A stretch of 64,000 nucleotides of DNA from positions 34,877-98,876 of the forward strand of contig JAFAFC010000025.1 of assembly GCA_023423715.1 (NCBI GenBank), given 5' to 3'. Position numbers and translations under genes: made by a program. The stretch's first letter is position 1, and every line of letters begins with the position of its first letter. This document shows, one piece after another, positions 18,161 through 26,352 of this stretch. This stretch comes from Bacteroidota bacterium (lineage in GTDB: Bacteria; Bacteroidota; Bacteroidia; Flavobacteriales; Weeksellaceae). The notes beneath the pieces are model-generated. The model was given only the letters and a program-made list of their open reading frames with translations, searched no databases and was not told the DNA's origin.

Positions 18161-18176
18161 TAGCGAACGTTCGCTA
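18161..18176. promoter_or_regulatory. Perfect 16-bp palindrome, candidate operator
   Basis: TAGCGAACGTTCGCTA equals its own reverse complement. It lies immediately upstream of the aceB -33 element in the divergent aceB/regulator gap. A half-copy AGCGAAC recurs at 18288-18294, 12 nt before the regulator ATG. A dimeric helix-turn-helix regulator binding here is an inference. Confidence 0.65.
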
Positions 18177-18196
18177 ATTTTAACAATAAATTATTA

Positions 18197-18210
18197 TGCG
18201 AAAAATCGCA
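18197..18210. promoter_or_regulatory. Second inverted repeat in the aceB/regulator gap
   Basis: TGCGA-AAAA-TCGCA is a perfect 5-bp inverted repeat with a 4-nt spacer. It overlaps the expected -33 region of the regulator promoter whose -7 box is at 18220-18227, which would suit autoregulation. Confidence 0.4.
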
Positions 18211-18219
18211 ATTTTTATT

Positions 18220-18227
18220 TACATTTG
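18220..18227 (+). promoter_or_regulatory. Putative -7 box for the ScfR/RamB-like regulator
   Basis: TACATTTG fits TAnnTTTG, implying a leader of about 70 nt before the ATG at 18307. Confidence 0.5.
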
Positions 18228-18306
18228 TTAGAACGCTGATGAATAAAGGATTTTTGAGATGCTATAAAAATCCAAACAATAAACAAAAGCGAACAACTAA
18301 TTGAAA

Positions 18307-19782
18307 ATGAGTGCAGACAGCGAATACATTAAGACAATTTTCGGATTAAAACTGAAGCAGCAACGCCAAAAAAAAAAGTGGTCTTTGCAGGATCTTGCTG
18401 ACAAAACGGGACTTTCAAAATCCTATCTGAATGAAATTGAAAACGGAAAAAAGTACCCGAAACACGATAAAATATTACAACTATCCGATGTTTTGGAATG
18501 CAAATTCGACGATTTAGTTTCAACAAAACTTGATCGTAGTCTTTCGCCTGTTTCTGAAATTTTAAAATCAGAATTTTTTAAGGAAATCCCGCTTGAACTT
18601 TTTGGAATTAACCGCAATTTTTTAATTAACATCATCAGCGAATCCCCAAAAAAAGTTACCGCATTCATCAATGCACTTATTGAGATTTCGCAGAATTACA
18701 ATTTGGGAAAAGAGCGATTTTACTTTGCTGTCGTTCGAAGCTTTCAGGAAATGCACGACAATTATTTTCCTGAAATCGAGGAAAAAGCCATTCAATTTGT
18801 TTCCTTATTCAATTTAGACATCAACAAAAAACTTCCAGTTGATGCTTTAGAAAGCATTTTAAAAGATCATTTCGGATATCAAATTCAATACGAAGATTTC
18901 AGCAAAAACAATGAAGCGAACAGACTTCGCTCACTGTTCATTCCTGAGAAAAAACAACTTCTTTTAAATCATTTACTAGACGAAAATCAGAAAGTTTTTA
19001 TTCTTGCAAAGGAAATCGGTTTCAATGTTTTGGAAATCAAACTGCGCCCAAACACATATTCTTGGCTGGACTTCAGCAGTTTTGAAGAACTTTTAAACAA
19101 CTATTTTGCCTCGTATTTTGCAGGCTGTCTTTTAATATCAAAAGAAAAATTAATTGAGTTGTTTACGGATTTCATTAATGAAAAAGACTGGAATGCTGAA
19201 AAATTCGATGACCTTATTAATGAATTCACCAATTCGCCAGAAACGTTTTATTACCGATTGACCAATCTGCTTCCTACAGAAATGGGAATTAAGGATTTGT
19301 TTTACTTGTGTTTTACGAAGAAAAAAGACTCCGACCGCATTCACATTATGAAGGAGCTACATCTAAATAACCAGCAAGCACCGCACGCCAAAGCAACTAA
19401 TGAACATTATTGCCGAAGATGGATTGCCGTAAAAAACCTAATGCATTTAAAAGAAAATGAAAAATTAACGGATGCTCAAATTTCACATTATAAAGACAGC
19501 GGTTTGACGTATTTGGTTTTTTCAACATCACAGAAAAACCCTTTTTCAGACGGCACAAACCGAAGTTATTGTTTAGGAATTTTGCTAAATCCAAATTCTA
19601 TTAAGAAGATTAAATTCTCAAAAAGCGATTCCATACAAACAGAAAATGTGGGCGTTACTTGCGAAACTTGCAGTATTAGTGATTGCGACGTACGAAAAGC
19701 AGCGCCGATTCGCATTGAAAAAGAAATTTTCAACGAAAACATGAAAAAGGAAATCGAAAAAATTCGAAAAAAATTCATGTAA
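18307..19782 (+). CDS. XRE-family regulator of the ScfR/RamB type
   Basis: A 491-residue cytoplasmic transcription factor. Residues about 10-65 form an XRE helix-turn-helix (LKLKQQRQKKKWSLQDLADK, then GLSKSYLNEIENGKKYP). A long helical middle corresponds to the IrrE/M78-like region but lacks HExxH. The C-terminus holds a Cys cluster, CETCSISDC, typical of the ScfR (short-chain fatty acyl regulator) domain. RamB of Corynebacterium, which controls the glyoxylate-shunt genes, has this architecture. Its position divergent from aceB-aceA supports the same job here. The ATG at 18307 is chosen over a TTG at 18301. Confidence 0.82.
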   Translation: MSADSEYIKTIFGLKLKQQRQKKKWSLQDLADKTGLSKSYLNEIENGKKYPKHDKILQLSDVLECKFDDLVSTKLDRSLSPVSEILKSEFFKEIPLELFGINRNFLINIISESPKKVTAFINALIEISQNYNLGKERFYFAVVRSFQEMHDNYFPEIEEKAIQFVSLFNLDINKKLPVDALESILKDHFGYQIQYEDFSKNNEANRLRSLFIPEKKQLLLNHLLDENQKVFILAKEIGFNVLEIKLRPNTYSWLDFSSFEELLNNYFASYFAGCLLISKEKLIELFTDFINEKDWNAEKFDDLINEFTNSPETFYYRLTNLLPTEMGIKDLFYLCFTKKKDSDRIHIMKELHLNNQQAPHAKATNEHYCRRWIAVKNLMHLKENEKLTDAQISHYKDSGLTYLVFSTSQKNPFSDGTNRSYCLGILLNPNSIKKIKFSKSDSIQTENVGVTCETCSISDCDVRKAAPIRIEKEIFNENMKKEIEKIRKKFM

Positions 19783-19835
19783 TCAATTAAAAATCACCAT
19801 TAAAATCAATTTCATTCTTGTTTTTCGTACATTTA

Positions 19836-20501
19836 ATGAAAACACAACGGATGATTTTGGATATTCTATTTCCTAATCGCTGCCTTTCTTGCAACACATT
19901 AATCGACGGATCAAAAGTCCTTTGCAGCATTTGTTTGGATGGAATTCACTTTACCCATCATCAATTTGGGCAACCTAATGAAGTTACCGAACGTTGTAAA
20001 AGTCTTTTCCCGATAGAATTTGGCGTTGCGATGATGCATTTTGAAAATCAAAATCTGAGTAGAAAAATTGTCCATCAACTAAAATACGGCGCACGAGAAA
20101 AAATCGGAAAAGAATTAGCTTTTTGGGCGTTTGACCTTTTTGATTGGAAATCAAATGCGTTTGATTTATTAGTAAGTATTCCGATGCACCCGAAAAAGCA
20201 ACGTCAACGAGGTTACAATCAGTTGCATTTATTTACAGAAACATTGAGTAAACTCACTCAAATTCCACTTCAACATGACGTTTTGAAAAGAACTCAATTC
20301 GGAAAAGCTCAAGCTTTAAAATCGAAAAATCAGCGTGGTGAAAACACTGGTTTATTTGAAATTCAAACCAAAATAGAAAACAAACACATTCTATTGCTCG
20401 ACGATGTTTTAACGACTGGAAATACCATTTCGCAAGCCGCTTGGGAACTTCTTCAGCATCAAAACAACAAAATCAGTGTTCTCGTTTTTGCTTTGGATTA
20501 A
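19836..20501 (+). CDS. ComF-family phosphoribosyltransferase-like protein
   Basis: A 221-residue protein with an N-terminal four-Cys zinc knuckle (CLSCNTL and LCSICLDG) and a C-terminal phosphoribosyltransferase fold whose PRPP-loop reads ILLLDDVLTTGNTISQ. The central IPMHPKKQRQRGYNQ is diagnostic for ComF/GntX. ComF proteins assist DNA uptake or processing during natural transformation, although most genomes carry one regardless of competence. The ATG at 19836 is used; a TTG at 19818 and an ATG at 19851 are alternatives. Its stop codon directly abuts that of the convergent upp gene, with no terminator between. Confidence 0.88.
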   Translation: MKTQRMILDILFPNRCLSCNTLIDGSKVLCSICLDGIHFTHHQFGQPNEVTERCKSLFPIEFGVAMMHFENQNLSRKIVHQLKYGAREKIGKELAFWAFDLFDWKSNAFDLLVSIPMHPKKQRQRGYNQLHLFTETLSKLTQIPLQHDVLKRTQFGKAQALKSKNQRGENTGLFEIQTKIENKHILLLDDVLTTGNTISQAAWELLQHQNNKISVLVFALD

Positions 20502-21152
20502 TTAACGTTGAAGTTTTTCACCATAGCTCAAATCACCGGCATCACCCAAACCTGGCGTGATGTAGCCTTTGGACGTTAATCCCGAATCAATCACACCCAC
20601 CCAAATTTGCGCTTCAGGATACGCCTGTTGAATCGTATCAACACCTTGTTGAGAAGCAATTGCCGCAACAATATGAAGCTGCGTTGGCTTTCCATGATTC
20701 AACAAATCCTTTAAAGCTTCAACCAAACTCGCACCTGTTGCTAACATGGGATCAGCCACGATTAGCGGACGACCATCGATGTTTGGACATGTTAAATAAT
20801 CTTGTTTGATGGAGAAATAATCGTTTGCATCGTGTTTACGATATGCCGCAACAAAACCGCAATCTGCTTTGTCTAAATAATTCAAAATTCCTTCAAACAA
20901 AGGAACTCCTGCTCTTAAAATCGTTGTGATAACGGGCTGAACGGCTATCTCGCGAGCCGAAACTTTATCTAATGGCGTGGTAATTTCCACTTCTTTCACT
21001 TCTAAACCTTTGCTGATTTCGAAAGCGGCAATTTCACCAATACGCTCCATATTTCGGCGGAAACGCATTCGGTCGTTTTGAACTTCAATATTTCGCAATT
21101 CGTTAATCCAAGAATTCACCAAAGAAAAGGTGTCTGAAAGTATTGTAACCAT
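20502..21152 (-). CDS. upp: Uracil phosphoribosyltransferase
   Basis: A 216-residue cytoplasmic salvage enzyme making UMP from uracil and PRPP. The PRPP-binding loop is VADPMLATGASLVEAL near residue 130, preceded by TTILRAGVPLFEGIL; GVIDSGLTSKGYITPGLGDAGD near the C-terminus binds uracil. The ATG at 21152 (MVTILSDTFS) is chosen because the reading frame upstream passes through the der terminator hairpin. It lies downstream of der on the same strand, separated by that terminator. Confidence 0.93.
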   Translation of the reverse strand: MVTILSDTFSLVNSWINELRNIEVQNDRMRFRRNMERIGEIAAFEISKGLEVKEVEITTPLDKVSAREIAVQPVITTILRAGVPLFEGILNYLDKADCGFVAAYRKHDANDYFSIKQDYLTCPNIDGRPLIVADPMLATGASLVEALKDLLNHGKPTQLHIVAAIASQQGVDTIQQAYPEAQIWVGVIDSGLTSKGYITPGLGDAGDLSYGEKLQR

Positions 21153-21178
21153 AGTTTCGTTTATGCGGTAAAGGTCGT

Positions 21179-21210
21179 AAAAAAAGCCTTTCATAAAAAA
21201 TGAAAGGCTT
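21179..21210 (-). terminator. Terminator after der
   Basis: The arms AAGCCTTTCA / TGAAAGGCTT with a 7-nt A/T loop are followed by a T-run on the minus strand. It lies between the der stop and the upp start. Confidence 0.8.
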
Positions 21211-21216
21211 AAAAAT

Positions 21217-22527
21217 TTATTTCTGACGGAAATACACCTCAATTGGCGATCCCGTAAATCCGAATTCTTTTCGAAGTTGATTTTCTGTAAAACGCTTATA
21301 CGGCTCTTTTACGTACTGCGGCAAGTTACAGAAGAATACAAATTGTGGCGACGGCGTTGGCAATTGCACACAATATTTGATTTTGATATATTTTCCTTTG
21401 ATTGCCGGCGGCGGTGTATTTTCAAAAATCGGAAGCATCACTTCATTCAATTTCGAAGTTTTGATTTTCTTCTGACGATCTTCGTAAACTTCCATCGCTA
21501 CTTCAACGGCTTTCAAAATACGTTGCTTCGTTAATGCCGAAACAAACAAAATTGGAACGTCTGAAAACTGACCAAGTTTGTGACGAATAGCTGCTTCAAA
21601 ATCACGGATAGTATTGGTTTTCTTATCTTCCACCAAATCCCATTTGTTCACCACGATCACGATCCCTTTTCGGTTTCTTTGTGCGATTCCGAAAATACTC
21701 ATATCCTGAGCTTCCCAACCTAAAGTGGCATCCACCATGATAATAACGACATCCGAATGCTCAATAGCACGAACCGAACGCATGACCGAATAAAACTCCA
21801 AATCTTCTGAAACTCGACTCTTTTTACGCATTCCGGCAGTATCCACCAACACGAATTCATGTCCGAATTTATTGTATAAACTTGAAACCGAATCTCTTGT
21901 TGTTCCTGCAATATTTGTAACGATATTTCGCTCGTTATCCAATAAAGCATTGGTTAATGTTGACTTACCAACATTGGGTCTTCCTGCAATCGTAATTTTA
22001 GGCAAGCCTTCGAAAGGATCTTTATATTCTGTCGTTGGAAAATTTGCTACAACAGCATCCAACAATTCTCCAGTTCCAGAACCTGTTGCCGAAGAAAGTG
22101 TAAAGTATTGGTCAATTCCTAATTGATAAAACTCCGTAGCAGCTAATTCTTCTTTAGCAGAATCTACTTTGTTTACCACGATGTACACTTGTTTTTTTGC
22201 TCTACGCAACATCTCGTAGATTTCCTTATCGGTATCCGTAAGTCCTTCTTCAACATTCAGCATGAAAACAACCGCTGTCGCTTCATCAATAGCTAGCTGA
22301 ACTTGTTTCGAAATTTCTTCTTGGAAGATATCATCTGTATTTACTTCGTAACCTCCAGTATCAATCACCGTAAAATCAACACCATTCCAGTCTGATTTTC
22401 CGTAATGACGGTCACGAGTTACACCAGCAGTTGAATCAACAATTGCTTCTCTTCTTTCTAATAAACGATTAAATAAGGTAGATTTCCCTACATTGGGACG
22501 GCCGACAATGGCCACGATATTCGACAT
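21217..22527 (-). CDS. der: Ribosome-associated GTPase Der (EngA)
   Basis: A 436-residue GTPase with two tandem G domains and a C-terminal KH-like domain. G-domain 1 has GRPNVGKSTLF (near residue 8), DTGGY and NKVD; G-domain 2 has GRPNVGKSTLT (near 182), VDTAGMRKKSRV and VNKWDLV. The KH-like end includes KIKYCVQLPTPSPQFVFFCN. Der is essential for 50S ribosomal subunit assembly. It is complete with normal family length. A -7 box TATCTTTG is at 22593-22600 and a terminator follows the gene. Confidence 0.97.
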   Translation of the reverse strand: MSNIVAIVGRPNVGKSTLFNRLLERREAIVDSTAGVTRDRHYGKSDWNGVDFTVIDTGGYEVNTDDIFQEEISKQVQLAIDEATAVVFMLNVEEGLTDTDKEIYEMLRRAKKQVYIVVNKVDSAKEELAATEFYQLGIDQYFTLSSATGSGTGELLDAVVANFPTTEYKDPFEGLPKITIAGRPNVGKSTLTNALLDNERNIVTNIAGTTRDSVSSLYNKFGHEFVLVDTAGMRKKSRVSEDLEFYSVMRSVRAIEHSDVVIIMVDATLGWEAQDMSIFGIAQRNRKGIVIVVNKWDLVEDKKTNTIRDFEAAIRHKLGQFSDVPILFVSALTKQRILKAVEVAMEVYEDRQKKIKTSKLNEVMLPIFENTPPPAIKGKYIKIKYCVQLPTPSPQFVFFCNLPQYVKEPYKRFTENQLRKEFGFTGSPIEVYFRQK

Positions 22528-22592
22528 AAAAAAATGTTTAATAACTTGATTATTAATGGGTAACTCAGTCCTTCTAAGCCCAATTTTTTTTG

Positions 22593-22600
22593 CAAAGATA
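22593..22600 (-). promoter_or_regulatory. Putative -7 box for der
   Basis: The minus strand reads TATCTTTG (TAnnTTTG), about 65 nt upstream of the ATG. Confidence 0.4.
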
Positions 22601-22665
22601 CACTATTCCAATTAAAAACATTTTTTGAAAAAATATTTTATTGTAAATTCACTTAAAATTAGCAG

Positions 22666-23151
22666 ATGAAAAAAGTATTTATTGTTCTTGTAGTTGCGTT
22701 TATTTTGATTCAGTTTTTTCAAATAGAAAAGGTTAATCCGCCAACCAATGCAGGTATGGATTTTCTAAAAATAAAGAACACACCCGAATCGATGGCGCAA
22801 CAAATACGAGCGTCGTGTTACGATTGCCATTCCAACGAAACCGTTTATCCTTGGTATTCTAAAGTACAGCCGTTTGGTTGGTTTTTGAAAGATCATATCG
22901 ATGAAGGAAGACGAAAATTGAATTTTTCTACCTTTGCAACCTACGAACCCAAACGTCAAGCTCATAAACTTTACGAAGCGTATGAAATGGTTGACCACGG
23001 TGAAATGCCTTTGGAAAGCTATGTTTTGATGCATGGAAATGCAAAAATGGATGCCGCAAAACAAAAAGAGATGAGTCAATATTTTAAATCATTAGAGGAC
23101 GAAACTCGCGCTGCATACAATTTGCCATCGGAAGGCGCCGAGAAAAAATAA
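22666..23151 (+). CDS. Haem-binding domain protein
   Basis: A 161-residue protein with a single N-terminal signal anchor (VFIVLVVAFILIQFF) and one c-type haem motif, CYDCH, in the segment CYDCHSNETVYPWYSKVQPF typical of the Bacteroidota Haem_bd family. The rest is helical and ends in EKK. It is presumably periplasmic, carrying one covalently bound haem, but its redox partner is unknown. The next gene (DCC1-like) starts 3 nt after its stop codon, so the pair is co-transcribed. Confidence 0.82.
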   Translation: MKKVFIVLVVAFILIQFFQIEKVNPPTNAGMDFLKIKNTPESMAQQIRASCYDCHSNETVYPWYSKVQPFGWFLKDHIDEGRRKLNFSTFATYEPKRQAHKLYEAYEMVDHGEMPLESYVLMHGNAKMDAAKQKEMSQYFKSLEDETRAAYNLPSEGAEKK

Positions 23152-23154
23152 TTC

Positions 23155-23577
23155 ATGAACACACAAGTACAGCCCGATTGGTGGCCTTATCACATTCTAT
23201 TTTATGATGGAGATTGCGGTTTCTGCAATTCTTGGGTACAATGGGTTTTAAAAAACGATCGCAAAGATCAATTTCGTTTTGCCGCTTTGCAATCTGATTT
23301 AGGACAACAATTTTTGAAAGAACGTGGGATGAAAACAAATGATTTCGACAGTGTTGTTCTTTGGAAGCCTAGTGAATACTACGTTTTAAAATCGGAAGCG
23401 ATTCTGAAAACCGCTCAACTTTTAGGTGGAAAATTCCATCTGTTTCGAATTGGAAAAATTTTCCCCAAATCATTTTCAGATTTGATTTATTCTTGGGTAG
23501 CAAGAAGACGAAAAAGCCTAAAACCTTTAGCTTGCGAAATCCCGACAATTGAAGAACGAAAAAAAATGATTTCCTAA
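23155..23577 (+). CDS. DCC1-like (DUF393) thiol-disulfide protein
   Basis: A 140-residue thioredoxin-fold protein of the DUF393/DCC1 family. The name-giving motif is seen as FYDGDCGFCNSWVQW (DxxCxxC), followed by RFAALQSD and a C-terminal helix pair ending RRRKSLKP. The CxxC pair suggests thiol-disulfide chemistry; the substrate is unknown. It directly follows the haem-binding gene, which also depends on reduced cysteines. Its stop codon overlaps a short hairpin terminator. Confidence 0.85.
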   Translation: MNTQVQPDWWPYHILFYDGDCGFCNSWVQWVLKNDRKDQFRFAALQSDLGQQFLKERGMKTNDFDSVVLWKPSEYYVLKSEAILKTAQLLGGKFHLFRIGKIFPKSFSDLIYSWVARRRKSLKPLACEIPTIEERKKMIS

Positions 23578-23597
23578 AGGTTAGCAAACCTTTTTCT
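23576..23597 (+). terminator. Short terminator overlapping the DCC1-like stop codon
   Basis: AAAGGTT / AACCTTT with loop AGCA is followed by a T-rich run. Confidence 0.5.
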
Positions 23598-23677
23598 TTA
23601 ACGGATTTTCTTCATTAAATTATCGAATCCCATGATTCGATTTAACAATAAATTAAAAAATTTAGGCTTAATTTCAA

Positions 23678-23685
23678 TATATTTG
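23678..23685 (+). promoter_or_regulatory. Putative -7 box for DUF4290-murA
   Basis: TATATTTG fits TAnnTTTG and ends 5 nt before the ATG, implying a very short or absent leader. Confidence 0.45.
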
Positions 23686-23690
23686 CAACC

Positions 23691-24350
23691 ATGGAATACA
23701 ATACGCAAAGAACACTTCTTCACATGCCCGAATACGGCCGCATTATTCAAGATTTAGTTGAAAAATGCAAGGCAACCGAAGACCGCGACAAACGCAACGA
23801 AATGGCGATGTCTATCGTGGATTTTATGGGGCAAAGAAACCCGCATTTGCGAGACGAAGAAAACTACAAACATAAACTTTGGGACCATCTTTTCATCCTT
23901 GCCGAATACGATTTGGATGTTGACTCTCCCTACCCGATTCCTACTGCTGAAGACCGAATGATTGCGCCAAACAAAATGGAATATCCAAAACTGCAAGGTG
24001 AGTTTAAATTCTACGGGAAAAGCATCCTACAACTGATTGAGAAAGCAATTATCTTAGAAGATGGCGACGAAAAAGAGGCGCTCATTGAGGTTATTGCCAA
24101 CAATATGAAAAAATCCTACAACATCTACAACAAAGAACATGTTACGGATGATGTGATCTTTAGACATTTGAAAGAACTTTCTGAAAACCGATTAGACCTT
24201 ACGAGTATTGATTCTTTGGAAAAGAGTAAAATCTACCACACAAGCAACAATAGGAATAACAATAACCGAAAAAATCACAATCAGAACCAAAATCAGAACC
24301 GTAGGAAGAATCATAACAATAACAACCACAACAATAAAAACAGAAAATAA
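23691..24350 (+). CDS. DUF4290 protein with Asn/Lys/Arg-rich tail
   Basis: A 219-residue Bacteroidota-specific protein. The conserved helical core covers residues 1-180 (MEYNTQRTLLHMPEYGR, WDHLFILAEYDLDVDSPYP), followed by a low-complexity tail of about 35 residues made almost only of Asn, Lys, Arg, His and Gln. The tail is highly basic and could contact nucleic acid or the cell wall. Function is unknown. Its stop codon TAA shares one base with the murA ATG, so the two are translationally coupled, suggesting a link to early peptidoglycan synthesis. Confidence 0.88.
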   Translation: MEYNTQRTLLHMPEYGRIIQDLVEKCKATEDRDKRNEMAMSIVDFMGQRNPHLRDEENYKHKLWDHLFILAEYDLDVDSPYPIPTAEDRMIAPNKMEYPKLQGEFKFYGKSILQLIEKAIILEDGDEKEALIEVIANNMKKSYNIYNKEHVTDDVIFRHLKELSENRLDLTSIDSLEKSKIYHTSNNRNNNNRKNHNQNQNQNRRKNHNNNNHNNKNRK

Positions 24351-25657
24351 TGAGCGGAACTTTTCAAATACGCGGAGGAAAAAAGTTGCATGGTGAAATT
24401 ATCCCTCAAGGGGCAAAGAATGAAGCTTTGCAAATCTTATGTGCGGTTTTGTTAACCGATGAAGAAGTACGAATTAACAACATTCCCGACATTCATGATG
24501 TCAATAGATTAATCGAAATTTTAGGTGATCTTGGAGTTAAAGTCACTAAAAATGGACACGGAGATTATACGTTTAAAGCCGATCAGGTTAATTTAGATTA
24601 TATTAAATCCGAAGAATTCAAAAAAGACGGTGCCAAACTACGTGGTTCTATCATGCTTTTGGGTCCGATGCTTGCGCGTTATGGCGAAGCATACATGCCA
24701 ACTCCAGGTGGAGACAAAATTGGAAGACGTCGTCTAGATACACATTTCCAAGGTTTGGTTGAATTGGGAGCTGAATTTAAATTTGACGATAAAGAACATT
24801 TTTATTCACTTAAAGCATCTGAGTTAAAAGGAAAATTCATCCTTTTGGAAGAAGCTTCGGTAACCGGAACAGCCAATATCATTATGGCAGCCGTTCTTGC
24901 TCAAGGAAAAACAAGAATCTACAACGCTGCTTGCGAGCCTTATTTGCAGCAACTTTGCAAGATGCTTAACCGAATGGGAGCCAATATTTCCGGAATCGGA
25001 TCGAACCTTCTAACGATTGAAGGTGTTGATCATCTTGGAGGCACAGAACACACGATGCTTCCTGACATGGTTGAAATCGGTTCGTGGATTGGTCTTGCCG
25101 CAATGACAAAATCTGAAATCACCATTAAAAATGTAAATTGGAACCAACTAGGAATTATACCAGATACGTTTAGAAAATTAGGAATTCAATTGGAACGAAG
25201 CGGTGAGGATATTTTCATCCCGGCGCAAGAAAATTATAAGATTCAGAAATTTATTGACGGATCTATTTTAACGGTTTCTGATGCGCCTTGGCCAGGATTT
25301 ACACCCGATTTATTATCTATCATTTTAGTGGTAGCAACCCAAGCTAAAGGAACGGTTTTGGTTCACCAAAAAATGTTCGAATCGCGTTTATTCTTCGTTG
25401 ATAAACTAATTGACATGGGCGCGCAAATCATTCTTTGTGATCCGCACAGAGCAACGGTTGTTGGACTAAACCAAGAAACGCCACTTCGTGGAACCGTGAT
25501 GACATCGCCCGACATCCGTGCTGGAAACGCGTTGTTAATTGCAGCGCTTTCTGCTGAAGGAACATCGCTTATTCACAATATCGAGCAAATCGACCGCGGT
25601 TATGAAAACATCGACGGACGTCTAAAAGCTCTTGGAGCCGATATAGAAAGAGTTTAA
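24350..25657 (+). CDS. murA: UDP-N-acetylglucosamine 1-carboxyvinyltransferase with Asp active site
   Basis: A 435-residue cytoplasmic enzyme transferring enolpyruvate from PEP to UDP-GlcNAc, the first committed step of peptidoglycan synthesis. The N-terminus has GGKKLHGEIIPQGAKNEAL and the C-terminus PDIRAGNALLIAAL. The catalytic loop reads PTPGGDKIGRRRLD: Asp122 (GAC codon) stands where E. coli has Cys115. Asp at this place keeps activity but blocks alkylation by fosfomycin in other bacteria. It overlaps the DUF4290 stop by one base and ends in a terminator at 25680-25716. Confidence 0.95.
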   Translation: MSGTFQIRGGKKLHGEIIPQGAKNEALQILCAVLLTDEEVRINNIPDIHDVNRLIEILGDLGVKVTKNGHGDYTFKADQVNLDYIKSEEFKKDGAKLRGSIMLLGPMLARYGEAYMPTPGGDKIGRRRLDTHFQGLVELGAEFKFDDKEHFYSLKASELKGKFILLEEASVTGTANIIMAAVLAQGKTRIYNAACEPYLQQLCKMLNRMGANISGIGSNLLTIEGVDHLGGTEHTMLPDMVEIGSWIGLAAMTKSEITIKNVNWNQLGIIPDTFRKLGIQLERSGEDIFIPAQENYKIQKFIDGSILTVSDAPWPGFTPDLLSIILVVATQAKGTVLVHQKMFESRLFFVDKLIDMGAQIILCDPHRATVVGLNQETPLRGTVMTSPDIRAGNALLIAALSAEGTSLIHNIEQIDRGYENIDGRLKALGADIERV

Positions 25658-25679
25658 AAGATAAAATTCAATAAAATAT

Positions 25680-25716
25680 AAATAGACCAGAACTTTGTTT
25701 TGGTCTATTTTATTTT
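25680..25716 (+). terminator. Terminator after murA
   Basis: The arms AAATAGACCA / TGGTCTATTT with an 11-nt loop are followed by a T-rich tail. Confidence 0.75.
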
Positions 25717-25774
25717 CTCAACAACCATCGTCTTTTACTCAAATTTTAGTATTTTTAATTCACTAAAAAGTAAA

Positions 25775-26335
25775 ATGATGAGCAAATCAAAAATTGGAAT
25801 TTTCGTGGGAAGCCTTAGAAAAGAAGCTTTCTCCAAAAAAATCGCAGAAAAATTACTAGAAATCGTTCCTGAAAATTTCGAATTCGAAATTATTCCTATT
25901 GGTCAACTCGAATTGTATAATCAAGATTTTGACGACCATAATGAAGTACCAGATTCTTACGTTGCTTTTCGAAAAAAAGTAAGTGAGTTGGACGGCTGCA
26001 TCTTCGTTACTCCAGAATACAACCGAGGTGTTCCAGCTGTTCTTAAAAACGCGCTTGATGTCGCTTCTAGACCAGGCGGAAAAGGCGTTTGGACGAAAAA
26101 ACCTGGAGCCGTTATTAGCAGTTCACCAGGCTCTCTTGGTGGATTTGGAGCCAATCATCAACTTCGTCAGACATTAACTTCAGTGAATATTTATACCATG
26201 CAGCAACCAGAAGCGTACTTAAGTGGAATTGGAAAAGCTTTTGATGAATCAGGAAAAATGGACGATCGTACTTCAGAATTCCTAGTGAAATTCATCAATG
26301 CATTTGCGGATTGGTTTTCTAATTTTAAAAAGTAG
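25775..26335 (+). CDS. NADPH-dependent FMN reductase family protein
   Basis: A 186-residue flavodoxin-like protein. The FMN phosphate loop is GSLRKEAFSKK near residue 11, and the second flavin contact is TPEYNRGVPAVLKNALD. These features match NAD(P)H:FMN/quinone reductases such as ChrR/YieF-type enzymes, which reduce quinones or chromate and protect against oxidative stress in the cytoplasm. The ATG at 25775 is used (a second ATG follows at 25778); an earlier ATG at 25700 lies inside the murA terminator and would add an unrelated leader. The aminoglycoside adenylyltransferase-like gene follows after 17 nt. Confidence 0.88.
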   Translation: MMSKSKIGIFVGSLRKEAFSKKIAEKLLEIVPENFEFEIIPIGQLELYNQDFDDHNEVPDSYVAFRKKVSELDGCIFVTPEYNRGVPAVLKNALDVASRPGGKGVWTKKPGAVISSSPGSLGGFGANHQLRQTLTSVNIYTMQQPEAYLSGIGKAFDESGKMDDRTSEFLVKFINAFADWFSNFKK

Positions 26336-26352
26336 AAAAATCCATTTCAACC

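Noticed and set aside
24208..24396. A frame encoding a Thr/Ile-rich repeat product across the DUF4290-murA junction.
   Set aside because: It is a shifted reading of the Asn-rich DUF4290 tail; both flanking genes are well supported.
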